Shown here one piece after another: positions 17,968-25,196 of a DNA stretch of 64,000 nucleotides; the first letter of the stretch is position 1, and every line of letters begins with the position of its first letter. The notes under the pieces are model-generated. The model ran no database searches. It worked only from the letters and a program-made list of their open reading frames with translations, and was not told the DNA's origin. The DNA comes from Pontibacter mangrovi (lineage in GTDB: Bacteria > Bacteroidota > Bacteroidia > Cytophagales > Hymenobacteraceae): positions 124,001 to 188,000 of the forward strand of contig NZ_VFRQ01000001.1 of NCBI RefSeq assembly GCF_006385705.1. The letters run 5' to 3'. The position numbers and the translations under genes are program-made.

Positions 17968-18693
17968 ATGATGACGATAAAAAATCACCTTTTAACCCTA
18001 ACGCTGGCCGCCCTGACAGCCCTTACGGCTTGCAGCGATGCATCTACAAATGAACAGCTTTCCCAGGAACAGCAGGCTTCGGCACCTGCCGAAAGCGGTA
18101 AAAAAGAGGCGACAGTAGCCAGAACAAAGACAATCCTGTTCTTTGGTAACAGCCTGACGGCGGGCTACGGACTGGATGATCCTGCCCAGGCTTTCCCGGG
18201 CCTGATACAAGAGCGCCTGGACTCACTTGACCTGCCTTACAAAGCCATTAATGCCGGACTGAGCGGCGAGACAACTGCCGGCGGTAAAAACCGGGTGGAT
18301 TGGCTTCTGAAAAAGCAGCCGGTAGATGTCTTTGTGTTGGAGCTTGGGGCAAACGATGGCTTACGCGGCATACCTACCGCGGAAACTTACCAGAACCTGG
18401 GCATCATCATCGACAAGGTTCGGAAAAGCAACCCTGATGTCAACATTATCTTAACGGGCATGCAGGTGCCGCCAAGTATGGGGCAGCAATATGCACAGGA
18501 GTTTAAGGATGTCTTTACCCGGGTGGCTTCCGAAAAAGATGTGCAACTGGTGCCTTTCCTGCTGGAAGGCGTTGGCGGGGAGCCGGACCTCAACCAAAAA
18601 GACGGCATCCACCCAACTGAGGAAGGGCAAAAGATACTGGCTGAGAACGTATGGCAAGTGCTGGGGCCAATCCTGCTTGAAGAGGAAGTGTAG
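17968..18693 (+). CDS. tesA: TesA-like SGNH/GDSL esterase, lipoprotein
   Basis: A 241-residue arylesterase/thioesterase I. The N-terminus has a lipoprotein signal with a TALTAC lipobox (Cys22), unlike the soluble periplasmic E. coli TesA. A Ser/Gln/Glu/Ala-rich tether of about 30 residues leads into the SGNH domain. The nucleophile motif is FGNSLTAGYG (Ser62; Asn replaces the Asp of GDSL). The oxyanion residues are in NAGLSGET and in ELGANDG (Asn129), and the catalytic pair is in DGIHP (Asp212, His215). It is divergent from ybbA-ybbP, as in E. coli, so it probably hydrolyses lipids or esters handed over by that transporter. Confidence 0.88.
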   Translation: MMTIKNHLLTLTLAALTALTACSDASTNEQLSQEQQASAPAESGKKEATVARTKTILFFGNSLTAGYGLDDPAQAFPGLIQERLDSLDLPYKAINAGLSGETTAGGKNRVDWLLKKQPVDVFVLELGANDGLRGIPTAETYQNLGIIIDKVRKSNPDVNIILTGMQVPPSMGQQYAQEFKDVFTRVASEKDVQLVPFLLEGVGGEPDLNQKDGIHPTEEGQKILAENVWQVLGPILLEEEV

Positions 18694-19103
18694 TTTTTTT
18701 TTGCACCTACCGTAACCTTCTTCCACCAGTCCCGTTAGTATGTATGGCTAAAAGTTGAAAATTTGATTTTCAAAAACACGAAGCGGCTTCTCAGAAATGG
18801 GGAGCCGCTTCTGTTTTTTCACCAATACTTTTCCCCTCTCTTTTCTCTATTAACTAGCGCCCTGTAGCCATACTTCCCGTCAAAATAATCCCGTAGACGC
18901 CATAAATTTAACTTTACCGCTTTCTTTTTGAGTTGATACCGAGTGTTTTATAGTAGACGCATTGTGAACGTGAAAAAAAAGATGAAAATTTAGACATCCT
19001 CAGGCAACCACTCCACGGGTACCTTGCATCTAAGGGGTAAAGAGCAAACGCTGCTCCTCATTTGAAACGGAAGAAAATCGTATAGATCAAACTTTTACAG
19101 CGC
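18694..19103. other. 410-bp gap before the sigma-factor operon
   Basis: It holds the tesA terminator (18780-18819) and then about 280 bp without a convincing ORF, RNA gene or repeat. The promoter of the sigma operon must lie here; I see no exact TAnnTTTG match. Confidence 0.5.
18780..18819 (+). terminator. Rho-independent terminator after tesA
   Basis: Stem GAAGCGGCT (18780-18788) / AGCCGCTTC (18803-18811) followed by a run of six T. Confidence 0.85.
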
Positions 19104-19637
19104 GTGACAGAAGCAGAACTGATAGCAGGATGCCAGAAGGCAGACGGGAAGGCGCAGAAGCACCTGTATGAGCGCTTTGCCTCGCAGATGTACGGCGTAT
19201 GTCTGCGCTATCTTAAGAACCAGATGGACGCGGAAGAGGCGCTGCTGAACGGGTTTATGAAGATCTATCAGCACATAGACCGTTTTGAGGGGAAAGGCAG
19301 CTTTGAAGGCTGGGTTCGTCGGATTATGGTGAACGAGGCACTGGCTTTTTTGCGCAAGAAAGAGCCGCTGCACCTGGCCATTGAAGACACCTACACGCAG
19401 GTAGCCAGCCCCACCGGTGCCGACCACGATATGGCGGAAGGTGAGCTGCTGGAACTGCTCCGGACATTACCCGCAGGCTACAGGGCGGTTTTTAACCTGT
19501 ACGCTATAGAAGGATACGCACATAAGGAAATAGCCGATATGCTCGGAATTACCGAGGGAACCTCCAAGTCTCAGTTAAGCAAGGCACGCACCATGCTGCA
19601 GCGGAGGCTGGAAGGCTTAGAGGCTGTGGCCAGTTAA
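19104..19637 (+). CDS. ECF-type RNA polymerase sigma factor
   Basis: A 177-residue sigma-70-family protein consisting of region 2 (about 20-88: LYERFASQMYGVCLRYLKN, then DAEEALLNGFMKIYQHI and the -10-recognising GWVRRIMVNEALAFLR) and region 4 (about 115-172, with the helix-turn-helix EGYAHKEIADMLGITEGTSKSQLSKAR). It starts with GTG at 19104. It is followed at 15 bp by a membrane-anchored protein that is probably its anti-sigma factor and then by an outer-membrane barrel gene. It is likely an envelope-responsive regulator (inference). Confidence 0.9.
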   Translation: MTEAELIAGCQKADGKAQKHLYERFASQMYGVCLRYLKNQMDAEEALLNGFMKIYQHIDRFEGKGSFEGWVRRIMVNEALAFLRKKEPLHLAIEDTYTQVASPTGADHDMAEGELLELLRTLPAGYRAVFNLYAIEGYAHKEIADMLGITEGTSKSQLSKARTMLQRRLEGLEAVAS

Positions 19638-19652
19638 ACGAAGGAGGATACA

Positions 19653-20567
19653 ATGAAACCCGAAGACATAGACAAACTATTTAAGGAGCGCCTGGGCAAC
19701 ACCGCCCCCACGCCTCCGGCAGATCTTTGGAGCCGCCTGCAGGAGCGTATGGAGGCTGAGCAGGAGAAGCCGCTGGTTATACTTACACCTGAGGCGGAGC
19801 AGAAGAAAGAAGGAAAGCAGCGGTACATGTGGGTGTACTCCTCGGTGGCCGCTACCCTGTCGCTCCTTTTAGCTGTCGGCGTGGTGTTCTACAACATCAA
19901 GTCCGGTACACCTGAGATCAATGAAACCATCACCAAGTATGATGTAAAGCTGCCGGAGAGCCGGCCAGACGCAGCGCCTATACTTGTACCAGAGCCGGAA
20001 GCAGGCACGCCTGAAAGTATGATGGCGCAAACGGAACCGGCTGAAGAAAATTCATCAGAACAAGAAAAAAAATCTGAACTACAGGCAACCGAAGCAACCA
20101 ACCCTGCATCTAACCTAACAAAGACGCCAACAAAACAGCAAGCCGTAGCAATGGCAACAACAAAGCCTAAAGCTACACAGCAGTCCGGTAATGCAAAGGC
20201 TACTGTAAAAGAGGCGACTATGGAAGATGCGCAGACGGCCATCGCATCTAACACAAACCCAGCGACTACTGCGAAGGAGGCGGCACCTGTTTCTGCGTCA
20301 GCAGCCCTGGCCAGTGCCAACCTGAACGCTGAGCCAGTGGAGATCATCATCAAGCGCGGCGTAGCTTCTAGTTTAACGGAGCCTGCAGGCGATGAAGCGC
20401 CCACCGGCGGCAGAAAGAAGGCACTTGCCAAGAACATCTTTAAGCAGGTGAAAAACCTTGCCACGGGGGAAAGTGTGGAACTGGAGGAACTGGGCATCCG
20501 CGCCGACCGGCTCGCGCTGGAAACGCAGATCGGCAAACAGAAAATCTCTAAAGTGATCAATCTCTAA
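19653..20567 (+). CDS. Putative anti-sigma factor, single-pass membrane protein
   Basis: A 304-residue protein with a short cytoplasmic N-terminal domain (about 1-60, PPADLWSRLQERMEAEQEK), one membrane helix (about 63-81) and a long periplasmic part. That part is low-complexity, rich in Ala, Thr, Lys and Glu (about 95-230), and ends in a more ordered region with LATGESVELEELGIRADRL. The position 15 bp after an ECF sigma gene and the topology fit an anti-sigma factor, but no zinc-binding ASD motif is visible. It lies 10 bp before the barrel-protein gene. Confidence 0.65.
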   Translation: MKPEDIDKLFKERLGNTAPTPPADLWSRLQERMEAEQEKPLVILTPEAEQKKEGKQRYMWVYSSVAATLSLLLAVGVVFYNIKSGTPEINETITKYDVKLPESRPDAAPILVPEPEAGTPESMMAQTEPAEENSSEQEKKSELQATEATNPASNLTKTPTKQQAVAMATTKPKATQQSGNAKATVKEATMEDAQTAIASNTNPATTAKEAAPVSASAALASANLNAEPVEIIIKRGVASSLTEPAGDEAPTGGRKKALAKNIFKQVKNLATGESVELEELGIRADRLALETQIGKQKISKVINL

Positions 20568-20577
20568 ACACAAAAAC

Positions 20578-21711
20578 ATGAAACGGATTCTACTACTCGT
20601 AATGGCCATTTTCATGGCCGCCGCTACCGGTGTGTCTGCCAAGGGCGGTAACACCCTGAAAGAAAGACTAAACGGTACCGAACAAGACACCATTGTGGTG
20701 AAAATGGCGAATGGCGCCACCATGATCCTGCACCTGGAGAACATCCAGCAGCTGCAGGCCTTCCAGAACTACAGCCTCGACTCGCTGATGCGGGAGCTGA
20801 ACAAGTATGTGAAGCGCGTGGACCAAATGGAAGGCTCCAACCCGGAGTCGAAGGAAATGACGGTAACATTTAACAAGTCGGAGGCGCAGGATGGCAAGGC
20901 TGAGCATGTAACCGTAACGGTGCAGGAGCAGGACCCACAGACCGGCGAAGTGCGCAAGGAGACCCACGAGGTGGTGATCAACAAAAAGTTTAAGATTAAA
21001 GTAGATGTGGAGGAAGACGGCGATAACACCCACGTAAACGTTGACTTCCCGGACCGCAGCACACAAGACACTGCCGAGGAAACAGCCCACGAAGAAGTAT
21101 ACAAGGCTACCCGCACAGGCTTTGACGTGGACCTAGGCTTCAACACCTTTACAGAGCAGGGGCAAAATACGGCAGACCTTAAGCCGTGGGGCTCTCGGTA
21201 CGTGAGCCTGAACTTCCGCCTCAAGTCTCAGATTGGCGGCCAAAAAAGCCCTTTCCACCTGGTGTCTGGCCTGGAGTTCGCCTTCAACAACTATATGTTT
21301 GAGGACAACATTATCGTGCAGGACATCGACAACATGACCTACTTTACGGTCGATCCGGAGCGAAACTATGAAAAGTCTAAGCTAACCCACTCCTCTGTTA
21401 ACCTGCCGCTGATGGCAAGCCTGGAGTTTAAGCGCGACAATGGTAAGGATGGCTTCAGCATCGGTGCCGGCCCCTTCATCGGCTACCGCCTGGGCAGCCA
21501 CTTAAAACTAAAATATGAGGAAGAGGGTAAAACACAGAAAGACAAAATACGTGATAGCTTCAACCTCAACGACTTCCAGTACGGTGTGGAGGGTGTGATA
21601 GGATATGGCGGCGTAGACCTCTTTGCAAAGTATAACATGAACAACCTGTTTAAAAATAACCGCGGCCCGGAAGAGAATGTGCTGAGCTTTGGTTTCAGGT
21701 TGCTCTACTAA
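20578..21711 (+). CDS. Outer-membrane beta-barrel protein of the sigma operon
   Basis: A 377-residue protein with a signal peptide (about 1-22). An N-terminal region with a coiled-coil tendency (LENIQQLQAFQNYSLDSLMREL) and charged linkers rich in Glu, Asp and Thr (about 75-165) follow. The C-terminal 200 residues of alternating amphipathic strands start at TGFDVDLGFNTF and end in an aromatic C-terminus (LSFGFRLLY), as in PorT-like OMP_b-brl proteins. It is probably the structural output or sensor partner of the sigma/anti-sigma pair upstream. Confidence 0.72.
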   Translation: MKRILLLVMAIFMAAATGVSAKGGNTLKERLNGTEQDTIVVKMANGATMILHLENIQQLQAFQNYSLDSLMRELNKYVKRVDQMEGSNPESKEMTVTFNKSEAQDGKAEHVTVTVQEQDPQTGEVRKETHEVVINKKFKIKVDVEEDGDNTHVNVDFPDRSTQDTAEETAHEEVYKATRTGFDVDLGFNTFTEQGQNTADLKPWGSRYVSLNFRLKSQIGGQKSPFHLVSGLEFAFNNYMFEDNIIVQDIDNMTYFTVDPERNYEKSKLTHSSVNLPLMASLEFKRDNGKDGFSIGAGPFIGYRLGSHLKLKYEEEGKTQKDKIRDSFNLNDFQYGVEGVIGYGGVDLFAKYNMNNLFKNNRGPEENVLSFGFRLLY

Positions 21712-21746
21712 AGTATAAATGTGATTGTTTAAAGTGAGAGTAAAGG

Positions 21747-21772
21747 AGGAGTCGAACAACGACTCCTTTTTT
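21747..21772. terminator. Terminator between the barrel gene and the TrmH-type gene
   Basis: Stem AGGAGTCG (21747-21754) / CGACTCCT (21760-21767) with a 5-base loop, then a T run; it lies between convergent genes. Confidence 0.82.
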
Positions 21773-21775
21773 CTT

Positions 21776-22522
21776 TTACCCGTTTCGCCGGAAATTGTCG
21801 ATAATGATGGCAGTGGCAGTGGCTACGTTTAAGGACTCCGCTTTGCCAAAAGCCGGTATTTTGATGAGCCGGTTTACCTGGTGGGCCACTTCGGGCCGTA
21901 TACCGTTCGCCTCGTTGCCAAGCACCACTATGCCCTCCGGCTTCAGCTGCATTCGGTGCAGGTTCTCGCCGTTTAGCGCCGCGCCGTAAATTTTATACTT
22001 ATCGGTGTGCTGCTGCAGCCACGCGGGCAGGTTGAGGTAGTAGACGTTCACCCTTGTAAAAGAGCCCATGGTAGCGGAAATGACCTTCGGGTTGTAGAAA
22101 TCGGCACAATTTTCTGAGCAGACCACCTGCTGTATGCCATACCAGTCGGCGATGCGGATGATGGTGCCCAGGTTGCCGGGGTCGCGGATATCATCCAGGG
22201 CAATTACCAGCTCTGAGGGGCTAACGTGCAGGGGCGGCAGCTGCCGCATGTGTGCTACGGCCAGGGCGGCGTTATTGCTGGAGAAGGTGCCGGCCTTTAC
22301 CAGTTCCTCCTCTGTTACCACCTCATATTTAAAACCTTTGGCCAGTATGGCTGTATGTTCTCGCAGGAAGTCTTGGGTAACGAACAGGTGCTGTACCTCA
22401 AAGTCAGACTGCAGTAGCTCCAGCACACTTTTCGCTCCCTCCACCACAAAGGCTTGGTGTTGGTTGCGGTATTTTTTTACTTGCAACGATTTAATATACT
22501 TTACTACTGCTTTAGACAACAT
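21776..22522 (-). CDS. SpoU/TrmH-family RNA methyltransferase
   Basis: A 248-residue SPOUT methyltransferase. An N-terminal substrate-binding domain (about 1-90, SKAVVKYIKSLQVKKYRNQHQAF then VVEG) precedes the knotted SAM domain. Its three motifs are ALDDIRDPGNLGTIIRIADW (motif 1), VVLGNEANGI (motif 2) and IPAFGKAESLNVATATAII (motif 3). It probably 2'-O-methylates a ribose in rRNA or tRNA; the target is not deducible. Its ATG lies only 14 bp from the start of the divergent tamL gene. Confidence 0.88.
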   Translation of the reverse strand: MLSKAVVKYIKSLQVKKYRNQHQAFVVEGAKSVLELLQSDFEVQHLFVTQDFLREHTAILAKGFKYEVVTEEELVKAGTFSSNNAALAVAHMRQLPPLHVSPSELVIALDDIRDPGNLGTIIRIADWYGIQQVVCSENCADFYNPKVISATMGSFTRVNVYYLNLPAWLQQHTDKYKIYGAALNGENLHRMQLKPEGIVVLGNEANGIRPEVAHQVNRLIKIPAFGKAESLNVATATAIIIDNFRRNG

Positions 22523-22536
22523 AGCTGGTTACACGT

Positions 22537-24978
22537 TTGAGATCACGATTATACATAGCCGCCCTGAGTTTTGCAATGCTGGGCCTCCACGCCTGCATCC
22601 CGACCAAGAACCTGGGGGAAAACGAGCGGCTGCTTGTCAGTATGGAGCCAACCGGCCTGAAGTCGGTGGATCCTGCTGCCATTCAGGAACTTTACCAGCA
22701 ACAGCCCAACCGCATGGTGCTTGGGTCTACGCCATACCTGGCACTCTACAATTTCGGCAAAAAGTTTTACGACCCGCAGAAAATCCGCCAAAGGATGGAG
22801 AAGCAGGAGAACCGGATGGACCGCAAAATAGAAGAGGCCGGCACCGATACCGTAAAGATAAACAAGCTGCGCGACAAATTTAACGGGCGCATAGACAGGC
22901 TGAAGAACAAGTTGCAGGAAGGGAACTTTGTGATGCAGCTGGGCGAGCCGCCCGCCATCTACGACTCCCTGCGCATGCAGGAGACCATGGACCAGATTGA
23001 GATCTACCTTAACTCCAAAGGCTACTTCAACAACAATCTAAGCTATACCAAAGATGTTAAGCAGGAGAAGCTGGTTTACATAGATATCAATATCGAGGAG
23101 AACCAGCCATACGTCTACTCCGAACTTAGCTACGATATAAAAGACCCGCGCATTCTGCGGATTGTGGAGCGCAGCCAAAACCGGTCGCTGCTGCAGACAG
23201 GCGAGCGCTACGATGAGGAGCAGCTGACGCAGGAGCGCGACCGCCTCTATGAAATGCTGCGCAACCGGGGCTACTATGATTTTGCTAGAGCGTATATTGA
23301 GTTTGAGGTAGACACCAGTTTTGCCGAAAACACAGCCCGCGTAAAAACCATTGTGCAGAGCCCCGAGCAGGACTCGACGCATAAAGTTTACACCATCAAA
23401 AATGTATACTTTAAAACGGATGCAGACCGCTTCGGCATTCCGCGCGATACGCTGGAGTATAACGGCATTAAGTACATTGCTTACGAGCATAAGTACTCTT
23501 CTAAGATACTGGATAAGAAGGTGGACATTTACCCGGGCCAGCGATACAGCCAACTGCGCACCCTCACCACACAGCGCAAACTGGCCGACCTAGACGCGTT
23601 TCAGTTTAATAACGTGTTCTATACCAAAGTGCAGGCCCCAACCGACTCAAGCTATGAGTTGAACGCGCTGGTGAATGCCCTGCCCGCCAAAAAATTTCAG
23701 GAAACAGCTGAGTTAGGTATGAATTTTACGGAGAAAAAGCCGGGCCCGTTCTCCAGCCTGAACCTGCGTGTGCGAAACGTTTTTGGCGGAGCCGAGAACC
23801 TGGATTTCGGCGTGCGAGGCGGTATTGAGTACCAGGCCAGCCTTTCAGACCCGGACCAGGCTGTGTTGATTCGGGAGTTTGGTCTAAATTCCTCGCTTTC
23901 GTTCCCGGTTATACTTTTGCCGTTTACGAGAAAGAACCTGCTGGCCGACTTCAGCCCGCGCACGCGCTTTTATACCGGCTATAACAGCGAAGACCGCCAG
24001 GAGTATGTCCGTTCCACTTACGAGCTGGGGCTTGATTACATTTGGCAACGCGCGCGCAGCTCGCTGCAGCCGCCCGTAATGCAGTTCATCTTCTCCCCTG
24101 TCAATTTCAACATCGTGCAGGGCGATATCAAGGACATCGGATTCCGGAGCAGGCTGGAGAACAACAGCTCTGGCAGCCGCTCCCTGTTGGGCAGTTTCGA
24201 TGACGGTATTATTTCGTTCATTGGCTTCAACTTTATCTACAACACCAATGATTTCACGCAAACCCGTAATGCAAGGTTCTTCAGGACGCTGGTGGAGTTG
24301 GGAGGGCTTACGAAGGAGCTTGGCCTGAACCTGAACGTAAACAACCTGCGCACCTACCAGTACGGGCGCATCAACCCAGATTACCGCCGCTATATCCCTT
24401 TGGGCAACAAACGCTATTTTGTATACCGCATCAACGGAGGCGTGGCCTCTCCCATGTTCAGCGGCCAAACGCTGCCCTACGACAAGTTTTTCTTTGCCGG
24501 GGGCGCCTCCAGCGTCAGGGCATGGCAGTCGCGGCGCCTGGGGCTGGGTTCGTATGCCGCCCTCACGGTGAAAGAGGACACAGAAGGCAATAAAGTGATT
24601 GTGCGCGACTATGACATAGAGCAGCCTGGCGAGGTGCTGCTGGAGGCAAATATGGAGTACCGCTTTAACATGTTCAGCTTTATAAACGGAGCTCTTTTTG
24701 TGGATGCCGGCAACGTGTGGCTGCTCAACCCGGATGCCAACCGTCCAGGGGCAGATTTCAGGTTTAACCGCTTTTACAAAGAGCTGGCCGTAGGTACTGG
24801 TTTCGGCCTCCGCTTCGATCTGTCGGTGCTCATTCTGCGCTTTGATTTTGCCACCAAAGTATATGATCCGGCACAGTGGAAGAACGAGCGTTTCGTGCTG
24901 CCAAACTTTAACCTGGGCGGCTTTTTTACCACCAACAACCAAAGCACCCTGCAGATTGGTATCGGTTATCCTTTCTAA
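22537..24978 (+). CDS. tamL: TamL: TamA/BamA-family outer-membrane assembly lipoprotein
   Basis: An 813-residue Omp85-superfamily protein. The N-terminal signal ends in a lipobox-like LHAC (Cys20), the hallmark of the Bacteroidota TamL variant of TamA. POTRA-like repeats cover about 100-370, and the C-terminal about 430 residues form the D15/surface-antigen barrel with the conserved FFAGGASSVRAWQSRRLG segment (the VRGF/Y-type loop 6 motif). The start is TTG at 22537: an in-frame stop lies at 22522-22524, and the first ATG would delete the signal. It assists outer-membrane protein or envelope assembly, with a TamB partner elsewhere. Confidence 0.88.
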   Translation: MRSRLYIAALSFAMLGLHACIPTKNLGENERLLVSMEPTGLKSVDPAAIQELYQQQPNRMVLGSTPYLALYNFGKKFYDPQKIRQRMEKQENRMDRKIEEAGTDTVKINKLRDKFNGRIDRLKNKLQEGNFVMQLGEPPAIYDSLRMQETMDQIEIYLNSKGYFNNNLSYTKDVKQEKLVYIDINIEENQPYVYSELSYDIKDPRILRIVERSQNRSLLQTGERYDEEQLTQERDRLYEMLRNRGYYDFARAYIEFEVDTSFAENTARVKTIVQSPEQDSTHKVYTIKNVYFKTDADRFGIPRDTLEYNGIKYIAYEHKYSSKILDKKVDIYPGQRYSQLRTLTTQRKLADLDAFQFNNVFYTKVQAPTDSSYELNALVNALPAKKFQETAELGMNFTEKKPGPFSSLNLRVRNVFGGAENLDFGVRGGIEYQASLSDPDQAVLIREFGLNSSLSFPVILLPFTRKNLLADFSPRTRFYTGYNSEDRQEYVRSTYELGLDYIWQRARSSLQPPVMQFIFSPVNFNIVQGDIKDIGFRSRLENNSSGSRSLLGSFDDGIISFIGFNFIYNTNDFTQTRNARFFRTLVELGGLTKELGLNLNVNNLRTYQYGRINPDYRRYIPLGNKRYFVYRINGGVASPMFSGQTLPYDKFFFAGGASSVRAWQSRRLGLGSYAALTVKEDTEGNKVIVRDYDIEQPGEVLLEANMEYRFNMFSFINGALFVDAGNVWLLNPDANRPGADFRFNRFYKELAVGTGFGLRFDLSVLILRFDFATKVYDPAQWKNERFVLPNFNLGGFFTTNNQSTLQIGIGYPF

Positions 24979-25048
24979 ATCAGGATTTACAGGTTGTCCA
25001 AAAGAACATAGGCAAACCTGTTTGCCTGCATCCTGAACCCACCCCTAG

Positions 25049-25064
25049 CCCCTCCAGGGAGGGG
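25049..25064. repeat. GC-rich intergenic palindrome
   Basis: CCCCTCC-AG-GGAGGGG, a 7-bp perfect stem with a 2-base loop, inside a block that reads like the dispersed CCACCCCTA...GGGGAATT intergenic repeat seen in other Bacteroidota genomes (from memory). Only one copy is in this window. Confidence 0.45.
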
Positions 25065-25141
25065 AATTTCTTAGTAGTTGCTGAAATCCTTCTAAGCATT
25101 TTTAACTGATGTAGGATTTACTTCGATTTCAGGCAAAACGA

Positions 25142-25176
25142 AAAGCCCCGCCTTTTACCGGCAGGGCTTTCCATTT
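25142..25176. terminator. Terminator between tamL and the E1 dehydrogenase gene
   Basis: An 11-bp stem with one mismatch (25142-25152 / 25160-25170) followed by an ATTTTAT tract; it lies between convergent genes. Confidence 0.78.
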
Positions 25177-25196
25177 TATACTTGCTTAACTAAACC

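Noticed and set aside
23884..24942. 352-codon minus-strand frame opposite tamL
   Set aside because: Shadow of the TamL barrel; no family resemblance, and the plus-strand barrel motifs are clear.
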